The notes: generated by a model not told the origin, from the sequence alone. A stretch of 64,000 nucleotides of DNA from Xylanibacter rarus (GCF_001275135.1 NZ_LFQU01000001.1:124001-188000); one strand, 5' to 3'; counted from the first letter of the stretch, positions 43,435 through 52,341 are shown. Made by a program: numbers and translations.

Positions 43435-45099
43435 ATGGAAACAGAAGAACTTGTCAGAAGATGTAAGGATGGTGACAGAGGTGCCTTGGCGCTTCTGTAT
43501 CAGACCTATTCCGGCAGGTTGTTCAGGCTTTGCGCAGATATCGTTAAAGACAAAGACGCAGCCCGGGACCTGCTCCACGACGGCTTCATCATAATATTCT
43601 CGTCGATAGGCTCGCTGCGCAGTCCTGCCCGCCTTGAGGCATGGATGAGCAGGGTGATGGCCAATCTTGCCGTGAAATATCTCAACGACAGAAAGAACCG
43701 GCCTGTGGCCGGAGCTGTGGCAGACGTGCCTGTTGAGGCTGAAGAAGGGCAAGGCGGGTGCGACATTCCGTTTGATGAGCTTATGCGCATGATCGACATG
43801 CTGCCCGAAGGCTACCGCAACGTGTTCCGCCTGTCGGTGCTCGAAGGCCTGTCGCACGACGAGATAGCCCGTATGCTAGGCATCAGGCCTCGCACGTCGT
43901 CTTCGCAGCTGCTCAGGGCACGTGTCAGTTTGCAGAAGATGATAACAGCCTACAGAGCCCGCCTCGTTCTGCTTTTGGCTGCAGTGGCCGTTTCAGTAGT
44001 GACGTTATTGCTCCGGCAGCCGTTCAGACGGACGACCGGAGTTGACGTGGCGTCTGTCGGCACAGCCCGTCACGCAGCCGGTGGCAGCTGTGCAGGCCCC
44101 GTGGCAGATATGCATGCCGCACCGTCGGCAGACGGAAATGTCGCGCAGAGTCTCCATGCTGAAGACTCTCTTGGCGCAGGGCTTTGTCTGGCTTGTACTG
44201 CCGACACCTTGCGTGCTGATGCCCTTGCCGAAAGTGTTGACGCCCTGTGCCGCATTGCCGGCAGCGGATCGGCCGTAGCTGTTGAGCCGTCGCCCGTCAT
44301 GGCAGATGTGGCTCCTGTCGACACTTCATGTGTTAATGTCACAACAAAGAGCCATGACGGCTGGCTGCTCGGATTCAGTTCGATGATGGAAAGGGCGTCG
44401 GACGTGATAATGCCGCGTATAATCGAGGTTATAGAACATGCTGTAGGCTCGGGCACGAGGGTGGAGATTGAAACCTGGGAGCAGCTCGTACATTATCTCA
44501 CTTATGATGTCGGCGAGAGTCTTGACCCGATAGAGCGCGACGTTCTTCTGCGCATAGCGCTTATGAACAGCGGCAAGATTGTTACGCACAAGAACTATGA
44601 AAAGCCGCTGCAGCTGGGGCTCAACTTCAACCGGCGTCTGTCTGACAGATGGAGCCTTGACATGGGACTGCGCGTTACACGGCACACCACCAACATGCTT
44701 ACAGGCAGTTCTGACACGACAAACATCAGCGAGCGTCAGCGCATATTTTATGTCGGCATGCCCGTAAATGCCACTTACACGTTTATGAGGCGCGGCCGTA
44801 TGTCTGCCTATCTGACTGCCGGCATGGCTATAGACGTTCCGTTCAGCGCAAAGTCAGACAAGCTTTACAACATCGACGGCAAGACAGAGTTCAGCAGGTC
44901 TGTTAGCCTTGGCTTCACCGGACTACAGTGGTCTGTGGGTGCTGGCGTCGGCATGGCTTATGAGATTGCGCCGCATCTCGAACTGTTCTTCAGTCCGCGT
45001 ATAACGTGGTATATCCCTAACGGCAGCAAGGCCGAAACCCAGTGGACCGGCAAGCCCCTGCAGCTATCCCTGCCTTTCGGTATCCGCATCAGTTACTAA
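43435..45099 (+). CDS. ECF sigma factor fused to a transmembrane helix and an outer-membrane beta-barrel
   Basis: A 554-residue single frame with three parts. Residues 1-170 are an ECF sigma factor: region 2 (about 10-88, 'LYQTYSGRLFRLCADIVKDK', 'AARDLLHDGFIIIFSSIGSL', partly quoted) and region 4 (about 113-170, 'LPEGYRNVFRLSVLEGLSHD', 'EIARMLGIRPRTSSSQLLRA'). Residues about 177-194 are one hydrophobic helix flanked by Arg ('LVLLLAAVAVSVVTLLL'). A low-complexity Ala/Ser/Asp-rich linker runs to about 305, and a helical segment to 384. Residues about 385-554 are amphipathic beta strands ending in the aromatic 'RISY', like an eight-strand outer-membrane barrel. Bacteroides has separate sigma/Dma (dual-membrane-spanning anti-sigma) pairs; here they appear joined. 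The ATG at 43435 is chosen because the sigma domain starts there. Confidence 0.82.
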   Translation: METEELVRRCKDGDRGALALLYQTYSGRLFRLCADIVKDKDAARDLLHDGFIIIFSSIGSLRSPARLEAWMSRVMANLAVKYLNDRKNRPVAGAVADVPVEAEEGQGGCDIPFDELMRMIDMLPEGYRNVFRLSVLEGLSHDEIARMLGIRPRTSSSQLLRARVSLQKMITAYRARLVLLLAAVAVSVVTLLLRQPFRRTTGVDVASVGTARHAAGGSCAGPVADMHAAPSADGNVAQSLHAEDSLGAGLCLACTADTLRADALAESVDALCRIAGSGSAVAVEPSPVMADVAPVDTSCVNVTTKSHDGWLLGFSSMMERASDVIMPRIIEVIEHAVGSGTRVEIETWEQLVHYLTYDVGESLDPIERDVLLRIALMNSGKIVTHKNYEKPLQLGLNFNRRLSDRWSLDMGLRVTRHTTNMLTGSSDTTNISERQRIFYVGMPVNATYTFMRRGRMSAYLTAGMAIDVPFSAKSDKLYNIDGKTEFSRSVSLGFTGLQWSVGAGVGMAYEIAPHLELFFSPRITWYIPNGSKAETQWTGKPLQLSLPFGIRISY

Positions 45100-45121
45100 G
45101 CGCTGTCGGCTTTGAATAAAA

Positions 45122-45804
45122 GTTTTAAAAAAAACTCGTCACTCATCACATTCCGGTATAACACGCTGACAAACAATGCTTTATGGTGTGACGAGTTGAA
45201 TTTTCAACTCGTCACATCCGTCACATATGGCCATATGAATATGTCGTTGTCCTTATTCCGGTTGACTTCAGACAGGCAATTTCCTGATTAAAGTTGACTC
45301 TGATAAGACTTATTACTGCCATCGGTTAACTTAAATACCCAAGTTTTCATCATATACAGCCCTGTAGGGACACACGCCAGGTGTGTCCAACTCACGCATT
45401 ATCGAAAAAAAACTCCGCAATATATAATCAGGCATAAATATCTGTTATATTGTCAGTTACATTATAACGTCGACAAATCCTTGGGACAGCAATAAATCCG
45501 CATTATTCATCAAAATGATGTTACAGACTATAAAGTTTACACGTAATCGGGCTGTGGACGCACCTGGGGTACGCCCCTACGTTTACTATCAACAAGACTA
45601 ATGACTTTAACTCCTGGCTCACCCTAGTGAGCGATAACTCCTTTAACTACTATAACTCCTAAAAAGAATCTACTTTAATTCCTAAAAAATCCCCCAAAAA
45701 ATCCCCATGTGACGAGTTGAAATCTCAACTCGTCACACCATAAAGCCTTGATATTCATGAGATTAAGCGGCATTGTGACGAGTGATGAGTTTTTATTAAA
45801 AACT
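45122..45804. repeat. MITE-like element with about 95-base inverted repeats and nested hairpins
   Basis: The left arm (about 45122-45216) and right arm (about 45708-45804) are reverse complements of each other with scattered differences: both contain 'ACTCRTCACTCRTCACA', 'GCTTTATGGTGTGACGAGTT' and 'TCAACTCGTCACA'. The inner end of each arm is itself a hairpin (GTGACGAGTTGA / TCAACTCGTCAC). Inside lies a second inverted pair, 'GTAGGGACACACGCCAGGTG' (45364-45383) and 'CACCTGGGGTACGCCCCTAC' (45561-45580). No transposase is present. Confidence 0.72.
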
Positions 45805-45859
45805 TTTTCCGTTATGCGGTGGGCGATGTAGAATGGTACATTCAGGTGTGCTCTTTTAA

Positions 45860-45950
45860 TGTAAAAGCATACCTTTCGCATTGTCGTTTGCCGCATATTG
45901 GAGCCTGAAAGGTGCCCTTTGGCATTGCGAAAGGCCGTCTTTTGCAGTGC
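45860..45950. repeat. Tandem quasi-palindromic units, locus 2
   Basis: Units such as 'TGTAAAAGCATACCTTTCGC', 'TGAAAGGTGCCCTTTGGC' and 'GCGAAAGGCCGTCTTTTGCA' follow one another at about 22-30 base spacing, each close to a short palindrome. Confidence 0.5.
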
Positions 45951-46074
45951 TTTTAAATCCAAACTTGTTATTATGATTCGGCCGGATAGCCGTTTGTCTT
46001 TATAAAATCGGGAAATGCGTGCAGTATTTTCTGCCGGCAGCACTCATTATGATTAGAACAAAAAGACAGAAAAT

Positions 46075-46851
46075 ATGCAGGCAAGACATTTGGACAGGCG
46101 CCGCTACTTCATGGAAGAGGCGGCAACGACAGAAAAATATTTTATACCATATCTCAGCCGTTTTATAGCTACGAGTGGGGTTAGAGTGCTTGAGGTGGGA
46201 TGCGGCGAGGGAGGCAATCTGTTGCCGTTTGCGCGCAGGGCGTGCCGTGTTACGGGTGTGGATATGTCGGAACTGAGAATCAGACAGGCGCAGACTTACT
46301 TCAGGGAAGAAGGGGCCGCGGCTGAGCTGGTGTGCTGCGATATACTTGACTACGACTGCCGTGGCCGCAGCTTCGACCTTATCATAATGCACGACGTGGT
46401 GGAGCATGTGCCCGACAAGGCCGCACTGCTGTCAAAGCTCAGCTGCATGCTGGCTCCGCATGGTGCGGTGTTCGTAGCCTTTCCGCCGTGGCAGATGCCT
46501 TTTGGCGGCCATCAGCAGATAGCCCGCAGCCGGTTGTTGTCGCGCATGCCGTTTGTCCATCTCCTGCCTCGTGCCGTTTATGGACACGTGCTCAGGCTCT
46601 TTGGCGAAGACGACTTCACCGTAGGCGAGCTGATGTCAATAAGGCAGACGCGCTGCACGGTAGAGGCTTTCGGCCGTATTGCGGTGCGGGCGGGGTATGT
46701 CGTGGCCGACATGCGGCTGTGGATGATAAATCCTCATTATGAAACCAAGTTTGGCCTCAGGCCGCTGGTGCTGCCCTCGCCGCTGCGCATGCTGCCGTAT
46801 GTCAGAAACTTTCTTTCCTCGTCGTGCTTCTATGTGCTGCGCCGCAGCTGA
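46075..46851 (+). CDS. Class I SAM-dependent methyltransferase
   Basis: A 258-residue protein with motif I 'VLEVGCGEGGNLLPFA' near residue 39, 'VTGVDMSELRIRQAQ' (motif post-I acidic residue) and 'FDLIIMHDVVEHVPDKAAL' (motif II-III), the Methyltransf_11 pattern of small-molecule or lipid methyltransferases (UbiG/COQ-like). The C-terminal part, with 'RLLSRMPFVHLLPRAVYG', does not tell the substrate. It converges on the DUF4251 gene with 26 bases between stops. Confidence 0.82.
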   Translation: MQARHLDRRRYFMEEAATTEKYFIPYLSRFIATSGVRVLEVGCGEGGNLLPFARRACRVTGVDMSELRIRQAQTYFREEGAAAELVCCDILDYDCRGRSFDLIIMHDVVEHVPDKAALLSKLSCMLAPHGAVFVAFPPWQMPFGGHQQIARSRLLSRMPFVHLLPRAVYGHVLRLFGEDDFTVGELMSIRQTRCTVEAFGRIAVRAGYVVADMRLWMINPHYETKFGLRPLVLPSPLRMLPYVRNFLSSSCFYVLRRS

Positions 46852-46877
46852 CACCGCTGCCTGCGTTAGGGGCTGGT

Positions 46878-47435
46878 TCAGAACGTGGTGCCCTTAAAGA
46901 TATTGCTCCGCTCAGGCTTCCACAACATTCCGCTCAGCGTCAGCTTGTTAGAGTTGAAGTTGGGCTGTATGCTGACGGTAGCCTTGTTGGCATCCTTCCA
47001 TAGCGAAATGAACAGCTGCGCCGATATGCCTTTGCCCGATACATTCAGCCTTACGTAGGTGTTGCCCTTCTTGTCGGAGCTTATCTTATAGCCCGTAACG
47101 ATGCCCTCGAGCGTTATTCCGCCAAGGCCGTTGAAGCCCGACACCGGCACGTTGAACGCCACCTGCACGATGGCATTGCTGCCACTGACTGCCACAAAGT
47201 TGGTGCTTGCGGTTACGTGTGCCGTATATCCGCGCTTAAACTCCACCTTGTCGGCCTCTATCGTAAACGCTGTGTCGTTTATAGCCTGCACGGCTTCGGC
47301 GTTCAGGGCACTGTCTATGCGTGCCTCCATCAGTTTTCTCTCCTTCTTGCTGAGCTTCCTGTCCTGTGTCCCGTTTTGTGCCATGGCTGCATACGCTGCT
47401 GCCACGAACATTATGAATGTTATTATTGTTCTCAT
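46878..47435 (-). CDS. DUF4251 domain protein, secreted
   Basis: A 185-residue protein with signal peptide 'MRTIITFIMFVAAAYAAMA'. After a charged helix ('LSKKERKLMEARIDSAL') comes a beta-rich domain with 'YTAHVTASTNFVAVSGSNAI', 'GGITLEGIVTGYKISSDKKG' and 'LFISLWKDANKATVSI', as in Bacteroidales DUF4251 proteins (lipid-binding-like beta fold). It is periplasmic; function unknown. Confidence 0.82.
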   Translation of the reverse strand: MRTIITFIMFVAAAYAAMAQNGTQDRKLSKKERKLMEARIDSALNAEAVQAINDTAFTIEADKVEFKRGYTAHVTASTNFVAVSGSNAIVQVAFNVPVSGFNGLGGITLEGIVTGYKISSDKKGNTYVRLNVSGKGISAQLFISLWKDANKATVSIQPNFNSNKLTLSGMLWKPERSNIFKGTTF

Positions 47436-47893
47436 GACGTATAAGTTTTTTTAGTTTGTCTTTTATTATAATAACCCGTAAAACCACGAAAACGTGCATT
47501 GCGGCAGGTGAAAAATAACTAATAATGACGATAATTTATTTTAAAATCAGATGTCGCAGATGGCTTCCTGTTCTTGTAAACTCATGTAAAGAGTAATCTG
47601 TCATTGATACGTCGTTTGAACTTATTCAGTAAGTCGTATTCATGTTCTAAGTCGTCCATTTGCATTTTATTGGTGTTTTCCGGTATCTTTTTCATTAAAA
47701 TGGCAGAATAGCGACGGTTTGGACAAAACTATGATTACTGCCAATGGGAAAAGCACGTGTAAATTACTCATGATAAAAAGAGGCTGCTCCTTTGAATGTA
47801 TAGGTGCAGCCTCTGATTCTTACGCTAACTAAAATTTATTAATTTTTTCTTCCAATAAGGGCAGCGTTTTTATGTGTTGTCCGTTACTCATGG
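47436..47893. other. Gap with one terminator, otherwise nothing recognised
   Basis: 458 bases upstream of the DUF4251 gene. Only the reverse-strand terminator at 47776-47815 stands out; a promoter for the DUF4251 gene should be here, but none is convincing. Confidence 0.5.
47776..47815 (-). terminator. Terminator of the large secreted-protein gene
   Basis: AGAGGCTGC (47780-47788) pairs with GCAGCCTCT (47807-47815); on the reverse strand it is followed by TTTTTAT. It lies about 80 bases past the stop at 47894. Confidence 0.82.
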
Positions 47894-50278
47894 TTATTTT
47901 ATGATGATTTTGCTTGTGGATGTAGTTCCGTCATCATAAGTATTCTTTATAATGTTGATGCCTTTTACTGGTGCAGACAGCTTTTCGCCTGTGACAGAAT
48001 AATACTCTCTGTTTGTTATCATCTTGGTGCCTGTCATGGTGCTTATGTCTGAAGCATCGCTGAGGTCGAGTGCCAGGTTGTAAAGTACGTAGCGATCTTC
48101 ACCTTCAGGCTCGCGTGACGATTTGGTGTAAAGGAAGCATACTCTGTGTAATCCGGCAGAGAATGTCATAGGAGCTTCGAGCTCATCAGAACCAGCAGAT
48201 GATGTGCCGGCAAATTTGGTTATCTCAGTTCCGTCTGAATATATCACTGTTCCGTCTGAGAACAGAATTTCGTCAAGGAATGCTCCAAAAGGTGTAGAGC
48301 TGTTGCGTCCGCTCCATGTCAGTGTGCCGGTTTTGCCTTCAGGTACGATGAAGCTTACTTCGAGCCATGAGTCGATAGTGCTGTCGCTTGTTAGTCCTGA
48401 TGTAGAACTGCATGCTTTGCTGCCGTCGAGGGTCCAAGGATGCTCAATGCTGGTATCAAACGAGAAATCGCCTTTTTCAACTATCGGTGAATAGTCGTAA
48501 ATTATCTTTTCTGTAGTGGCATTGCAGTGGATTGTTACATCGCCGGCGCTTGTGTGAAGCACAACGTCACCGCTGTGTTCGCCTATGTCTTTACGTGTAA
48601 AGGTCAGTTTTACAATTCCGTATTGATATGGCTCTATTGTCTTGACGTCGCCTACATAAGAGAAGCATCCGTCGCCTGTAACTGAATTTATTTCCAGATT
48701 CTTGCTGCCGAGGTTGTATAGTTTAATCTCAGCTGTGTCTGTTTTTTCAATGTTGTCAAAATAAGATTTGGCAAAATTTACTTCATGCGTTGAAACATCA
48801 GTTCCGTTTTCCTGTACAGGATAGAGTGTAAGGTCGAAGTCGTAGAAATAAGCCTGGAGCTTTGTTTCGGCAACCCCCATTGTATACCAGTCTAGTATGA
48901 TGCTGTATATGAATGTCATGTCATATGTGCCGCTTTTCAGGATAATCTTGTCAGAGAGATCGTGTTCGTTGGATTTCTCAGAGCCGTCCAATGATTTGTT
49001 CACAGGATCGCCGTTGAGATATATCATTGCCTGGTTAGGATACAGGCCAGTGGCCATACCTTTCCAAGAGAATGTGGCAACATTGCCTTCTGGTACAGTG
49101 ATGCTGATATTTACGCCACTCTGGCTATCATCGCCGACATTGGTAGAGGCTAGTACGGGGAAACCGGTTATGTCGCTTGTGACAATCATCGATGATGTTG
49201 ACTCTTCGTAGGGATATATCTTGATGTCACCATTCTTTATGACGCTTGAGTAGTCGCAAACTTCGTTGATATTAGCCTTTACGGTTAAAGTTGTAGATTT
49301 TCCGTTTTCGTCAGTGAATGTGACAGTTCCGCTGAATGGGCCGCTGTTCTTAGCTGTAAGAGTTATTGGAAGCAGTGAGATGTTGCCTCCGGGCACTTCT
49401 TCTCTTCCCTCAACTGAAAGTTCGTCGGTGCTTGTGGATATTGTGTATTTTGTGTTGGATAGACCTTTATTTTTCAGTTTGATTTCCTGTGTATAAGGTA
49501 TGCCTGTAAACAGATTCTTTTCAGACAGGTCTAATGTCTCTGGGCTTACTTCGAGTTGGGGCTCGTTGGTCATCTTTGTTATTATGGCAGATTTATAGAA
49601 GTTGAGAAAACCGGCGTGAGAGTTGTCTTCTGCAAACAGTGCATAAGATCCGAAACCAGTTCTTGGTATTAGTTCTGTTCCGTCTTCAGATACGTCGAAG
49701 ACGAGTTTCTTTTCCTGGTACAGCTGATAATCGCCTTTGTCATCTGGCACAGTAGAGAAATCGCCGGCAACAAGAACGGCGTATACGGCTTCGCTTCCGC
49801 TGTACAGGTCACCGAGTACGGTGTAGTCTTCACGTGTGTTTTGTTCGTTTATAGGTGGAGTTTCAATGGTTATGGTACGTTTTTCTGCATCATATGTTCC
49901 TGTTACAGGGTTGCATCCTTGCCATCCGGAACTTGCGTAATTGCTGTTGTCAACAATATTATAGAATGTAACTTTGTCTCCGTCAATAGTCACTTCAATA
50001 CTATAGTCGGTTTCTGACAGGTCTGTATATGAGAAATATCCATATTTGGGATTATAAAAAGACATGGCTGTGGCCCAATATGGATCGGTTAATCCGACAG
50101 TGTTGGCCTTTAGCAGGTTTCTTGTTGCTGACTTGGCCATGCTGGTGTTTTGTCTTACTTTCATTGTCTGTCTTGAAGATAGTGTCTTTGTTGCCATATT
50201 AGACTCTTGTGCCATGGCTTTTGTCATGCCGCAGAAAATCAATGTGGCTATGACTGCAAAGATGGAAAGTTTTTTCAT
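47894..50278 (-). CDS. Large secreted protein with probable type IX sorting tail
   Basis: A 794-residue protein with signal peptide 'MKKLSIFAVIATLIFCGMTKAMA'. The middle holds repeated beta-sandwich (ASH / choice-of-anchor-D-like) segments: 'EIKLKNKGLSNTKYTISTST' and 'EIKLYNLGSKNLEINSVTGD', the latter followed by 'GIVKLTFTRKDIGEHSGDVV'. The end, 'REYYSVTGEKLSAPVKGINI' then 'STSKIIIK', resembles the short Prevotella-style C-terminal sorting domain (Y-x-x-x-G-x-x-x-x-x-P-x-K-G-I-x-I) of type IX cargo. The organism carries PorX and PorW nearby. It is preceded on the same strand by an AraC-type regulator, which may control it. The ligand is unknown. Confidence 0.7.
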   Translation of the reverse strand: MKKLSIFAVIATLIFCGMTKAMAQESNMATKTLSSRQTMKVRQNTSMAKSATRNLLKANTVGLTDPYWATAMSFYNPKYGYFSYTDLSETDYSIEVTIDGDKVTFYNIVDNSNYASSGWQGCNPVTGTYDAEKRTITIETPPINEQNTREDYTVLGDLYSGSEAVYAVLVAGDFSTVPDDKGDYQLYQEKKLVFDVSEDGTELIPRTGFGSYALFAEDNSHAGFLNFYKSAIITKMTNEPQLEVSPETLDLSEKNLFTGIPYTQEIKLKNKGLSNTKYTISTSTDELSVEGREEVPGGNISLLPITLTAKNSGPFSGTVTFTDENGKSTTLTVKANINEVCDYSSVIKNGDIKIYPYEESTSSMIVTSDITGFPVLASTNVGDDSQSGVNISITVPEGNVATFSWKGMATGLYPNQAMIYLNGDPVNKSLDGSEKSNEHDLSDKIILKSGTYDMTFIYSIILDWYTMGVAETKLQAYFYDFDLTLYPVQENGTDVSTHEVNFAKSYFDNIEKTDTAEIKLYNLGSKNLEINSVTGDGCFSYVGDVKTIEPYQYGIVKLTFTRKDIGEHSGDVVLHTSAGDVTIHCNATTEKIIYDYSPIVEKGDFSFDTSIEHPWTLDGSKACSSTSGLTSDSTIDSWLEVSFIVPEGKTGTLTWSGRNSSTPFGAFLDEILFSDGTVIYSDGTEITKFAGTSSAGSDELEAPMTFSAGLHRVCFLYTKSSREPEGEDRYVLYNLALDLSDASDISTMTGTKMITNREYYSVTGEKLSAPVKGINIIKNTYDDGTTSTSKIIIK

Positions 50279-50314
50279 GTGTTTATTGCTTTGATGTTAG
50301 ACATAGTTTAAATT

Positions 50315-50333
50315 TGTACTCACGTGTGTACTC
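50315..50333. promoter_or_regulatory. Direct repeat TGTACTC x2 upstream of the secreted-protein gene
   Basis: TGTACTC occurs at 50315-50321 and 50327-50333, 12 bases apart, around a CACGTG core. It lies about 37-55 bases before the start at 50278. AraC-type regulators commonly bind direct repeats, and such a regulator gene is next door, so an operator is plausible but unproven. Confidence 0.35.
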
Positions 50334-50367
50334 GAACTGCTGCAAATATATGTGATAACGGTCAAAA

Positions 50368-50400
50368 GCAAAAAAAATCAGGACCTGATAAAGTCCTGAT
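50368..50400 (-). terminator. Terminator of the AraC-type gene
   Basis: ATCAGGAC (50377-50384) pairs with GTCCTGAT (50393-50400); on the reverse strand a run of T follows. It lies 36 bases past the stop at 50436 and separates it from the secreted-protein gene. Confidence 0.85.
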
Positions 50401-50435
50401 TTATAAATTGGGATAAAAAAGCCCGTAAGGCGCTG

Positions 50436-51491
50436 TTATTTCTTGTGATAATTTTCGCGTGCAAGTTTCTGATACTGAGCGGGAGAAAGTCCGGTAACCC
50501 TCTTGAACATGGAAAAGAAACCAGAATGAGACCTAAAACCAACGCTGGAGGCAATGGCGTTGATTGTAAGATTGCCATACTCGTCAACTTTATTCATGCG
50601 TTTGCATATTTCCTTTACCCGGTATTCGCCAAGCAGGGTGGTGAAGTTGCAGTTTAATTTTTCGTTGATTACCTGCGATACATATCTGTTGTTGCTGCCG
50701 ACAAGTTCAACGAGACGGTCGGCTTTAAAGTCGGGAGAGTAGATTTCTTCAGACGTCTGCATGATATTGATGATCTTGTTCAGGAGTATTCCTTTGTCTT
50801 CCTCGCTCAGTCCGCTTGTTTTGTAGCGTGATTTTGCATCGGCGGCGTTATTCTCGTTATTTTCTTTTTCCTCCAGCATTTTTTCATAATTTATGCGCAT
50901 GTTCCTTTCTATTTCTTCTCGCTGCAGGCTCTCAAGTGTGTTGTTGTAAAGATGTTCATTGCTGCGTTTAAGATTTTTGTTCTTTATATAAAGCATTATT
51001 GCGAGAACCATGATGATGGTTGTTACGATAAAACCGATGCGTGTAAGCAGTTCTTCCTGTTTGTGTTTTTGTATGATTTCCGCCATACGTTTGTCCATTT
51101 CGTTTATCTGGTCGAGAAATTGCATCTGGCTCACCTTTGCCACTTGATTATAGTTGAGCAGTGTGTCTTTAAGCTGGTAATACTTGTTACGGTAGATGTC
51201 TGACAATTTTGTATTGCCACTTCTTAAATAATATTGGGCCTGAAGGTTGTAAATGTCAAGAATGGCGTCTTTCATGTCGTATTTAAAGGCTATGTTGCCT
51301 GCATCCTTCAGCTCGCAGATAGCCTGTTCGTATTTGTTTGTTGCCGCAAGAGTACGGGCAATGTTTATATGTGCAATGTAGACATATCGCATGTTTTCTG
51401 CGGTGTGGCTTGTTGATTGTTTTTGTTTTTCAAATATGTTGAGAGCTTTGTCATATTCCTTTGAATTAAGATAGTTCAGACCTTTATACAT
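50436..51491 (-). CDS. AraC-type regulator, C-terminal part of a split TPR/TM/HTH protein
   Basis: 351 residues: TPR-like helices ('LNYLNSKEYDKALNIFEKQK', 'NKYEQAICELKDAGNIAFKY') to about residue 125, one membrane helix near 150-168 ('IGFIVTTIIMVLAIMLYI'), a coiled coil, and a C-terminal AraC HTH ('YRVKEICKRMNKVDEYGNLT', 'INAIASSVGFRSHSGFFSMF', 'KRVTGLSPAQYQKLA'). This layout is that of Bacteroidales membrane-bound TPR-AraC sensors, but the signal peptide and first repeats are in the frame just upstream (51494-52126), shifted by two bases. The present ATG lies 2 bases after that stop. Either the gene is broken or the two parts are coupled. Confidence 0.72.
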   Translation of the reverse strand: MYKGLNYLNSKEYDKALNIFEKQKQSTSHTAENMRYVYIAHINIARTLAATNKYEQAICELKDAGNIAFKYDMKDAILDIYNLQAQYYLRSGNTKLSDIYRNKYYQLKDTLLNYNQVAKVSQMQFLDQINEMDKRMAEIIQKHKQEELLTRIGFIVTTIIMVLAIMLYIKNKNLKRSNEHLYNNTLESLQREEIERNMRINYEKMLEEKENNENNAADAKSRYKTSGLSEEDKGILLNKIINIMQTSEEIYSPDFKADRLVELVGSNNRYVSQVINEKLNCNFTTLLGEYRVKEICKRMNKVDEYGNLTINAIASSVGFRSHSGFFSMFKRVTGLSPAQYQKLARENYHKK

Positions 51492-51493
51492 AT

Positions 51494-52126
51494 TTATATT
51501 ATATGTGCGTATAAAGTCATTTCCGTTTGTTTTTTTGCTGCGTAGTGTTTTTGCATGTTGCGTATAGTGTGCAGCTTGTTGAGGTTGAAAGACACAAACA
51601 CCATGTTGCTGAAAGCCATGTTTAATGAATTGTTGTCGTTTTCTTTCAGACTCTCATAGAATGCTTTTTTATAATAGTTCAGAGCCTTTTCTTTAAGCGG
51701 CTTGTCCTTACACTGCTCGGCTAAAGTCTGGAACATGCAGCCGAAGTTCAGGTCGATATGTGCAAGACCGCAGTTTATATCTTCTGCGATGTGTTTGGCT
51801 TTTAGAAGACTCTCGTATGACTTTTCGTAGTTGAAGAATTTAAAGAAATAGACATACCAGCGTCCTATATATCCGTTCATTGTCATTTCCTTGTCATGTC
51901 TGTCCATGTTGTCTGAATAGCGGTTGGCAACAATGGAGAAGCATACCAGGGCGCTGTCGGCTTTGTCGCTTTTGCTGATATATCCGTTTCCTATCTGAAG
52001 TAATTTGTCCGAGGGCATCTTTATGTATCTTGAATAGAAATTTGGATGTCCTGAGATATTGCATGTATATGTCAGCATTAAAAATATTATCGTAAGTATG
52101 GCTATTAACCTTTTTGTGCTTATCAT
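51494..52126 (-). CDS. N-terminal part of the split TPR/AraC regulator
   Basis: 210 residues with an N-terminal hydrophobic export segment ('LIAILTIIFLMLTYTC'), then helical TPR-like repeats ('NYEKSYESLLKAKHIAEDIN', 'PLKEKALNYYKKAFYESLKE'). It stops at TAA within 'CATATAATATAAATATG'. Dropping one TA from this AT run would join 'YAHII' directly to 'NMYKGLNYL' of the next frame, giving one continuous sensor of about 560 residues. On its own it would be a periplasmic helical protein without output domain. Probable single gene with a 2-base slip, unless the break is regulated. Confidence 0.65.
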   Translation of the reverse strand: MISTKRLIAILTIIFLMLTYTCNISGHPNFYSRYIKMPSDKLLQIGNGYISKSDKADSALVCFSIVANRYSDNMDRHDKEMTMNGYIGRWYVYFFKFFNYEKSYESLLKAKHIAEDINCGLAHIDLNFGCMFQTLAEQCKDKPLKEKALNYYKKAFYESLKENDNNSLNMAFSNMVFVSFNLNKLHTIRNMQKHYAAKKQTEMTLYAHII

Positions 52127-52333
52127 ATTTTTTGTGCTTTTGATAGTTTGTTACAAATTTACTGATTTTTTTATATTCGGGCAACGCAGATTTAATTTTA
52201 TTTGTTCAAAGTTCGCAGAATGTTTATATTTTAAGCATATTCTTGTGACAATGTCTTGATGGTTGTTTTGAGGAGTGTATAAGTTTCGCAGTATAGTTTC
52301 TTTATTTTCTGCGTATAAATTCGAATAAAATGT

Positions 52334-52341
52334 TAGTTTTG
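52334..52341 (+). promoter_or_regulatory. -7 box before the ECF sigma gene (TAGTTTTG)
   Basis: TAGTTTTG fits TAnnTTTG and lies 63 bases before the ATG at 52405. No clear TTTG partner is seen, and an ECF-specific promoter may be used instead. Confidence 0.35.

Larger units (their letters stand above)
45100..46074. other. Gene-free stretch occupied by an inverted-repeat element and short repeats
   Basis: No supported gene in about 975 bases. It contains the MITE-like element (45122-45804), then the quasi-palindromic units (45860-45950). The few open frames have no recognisable features. Confidence 0.6.
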
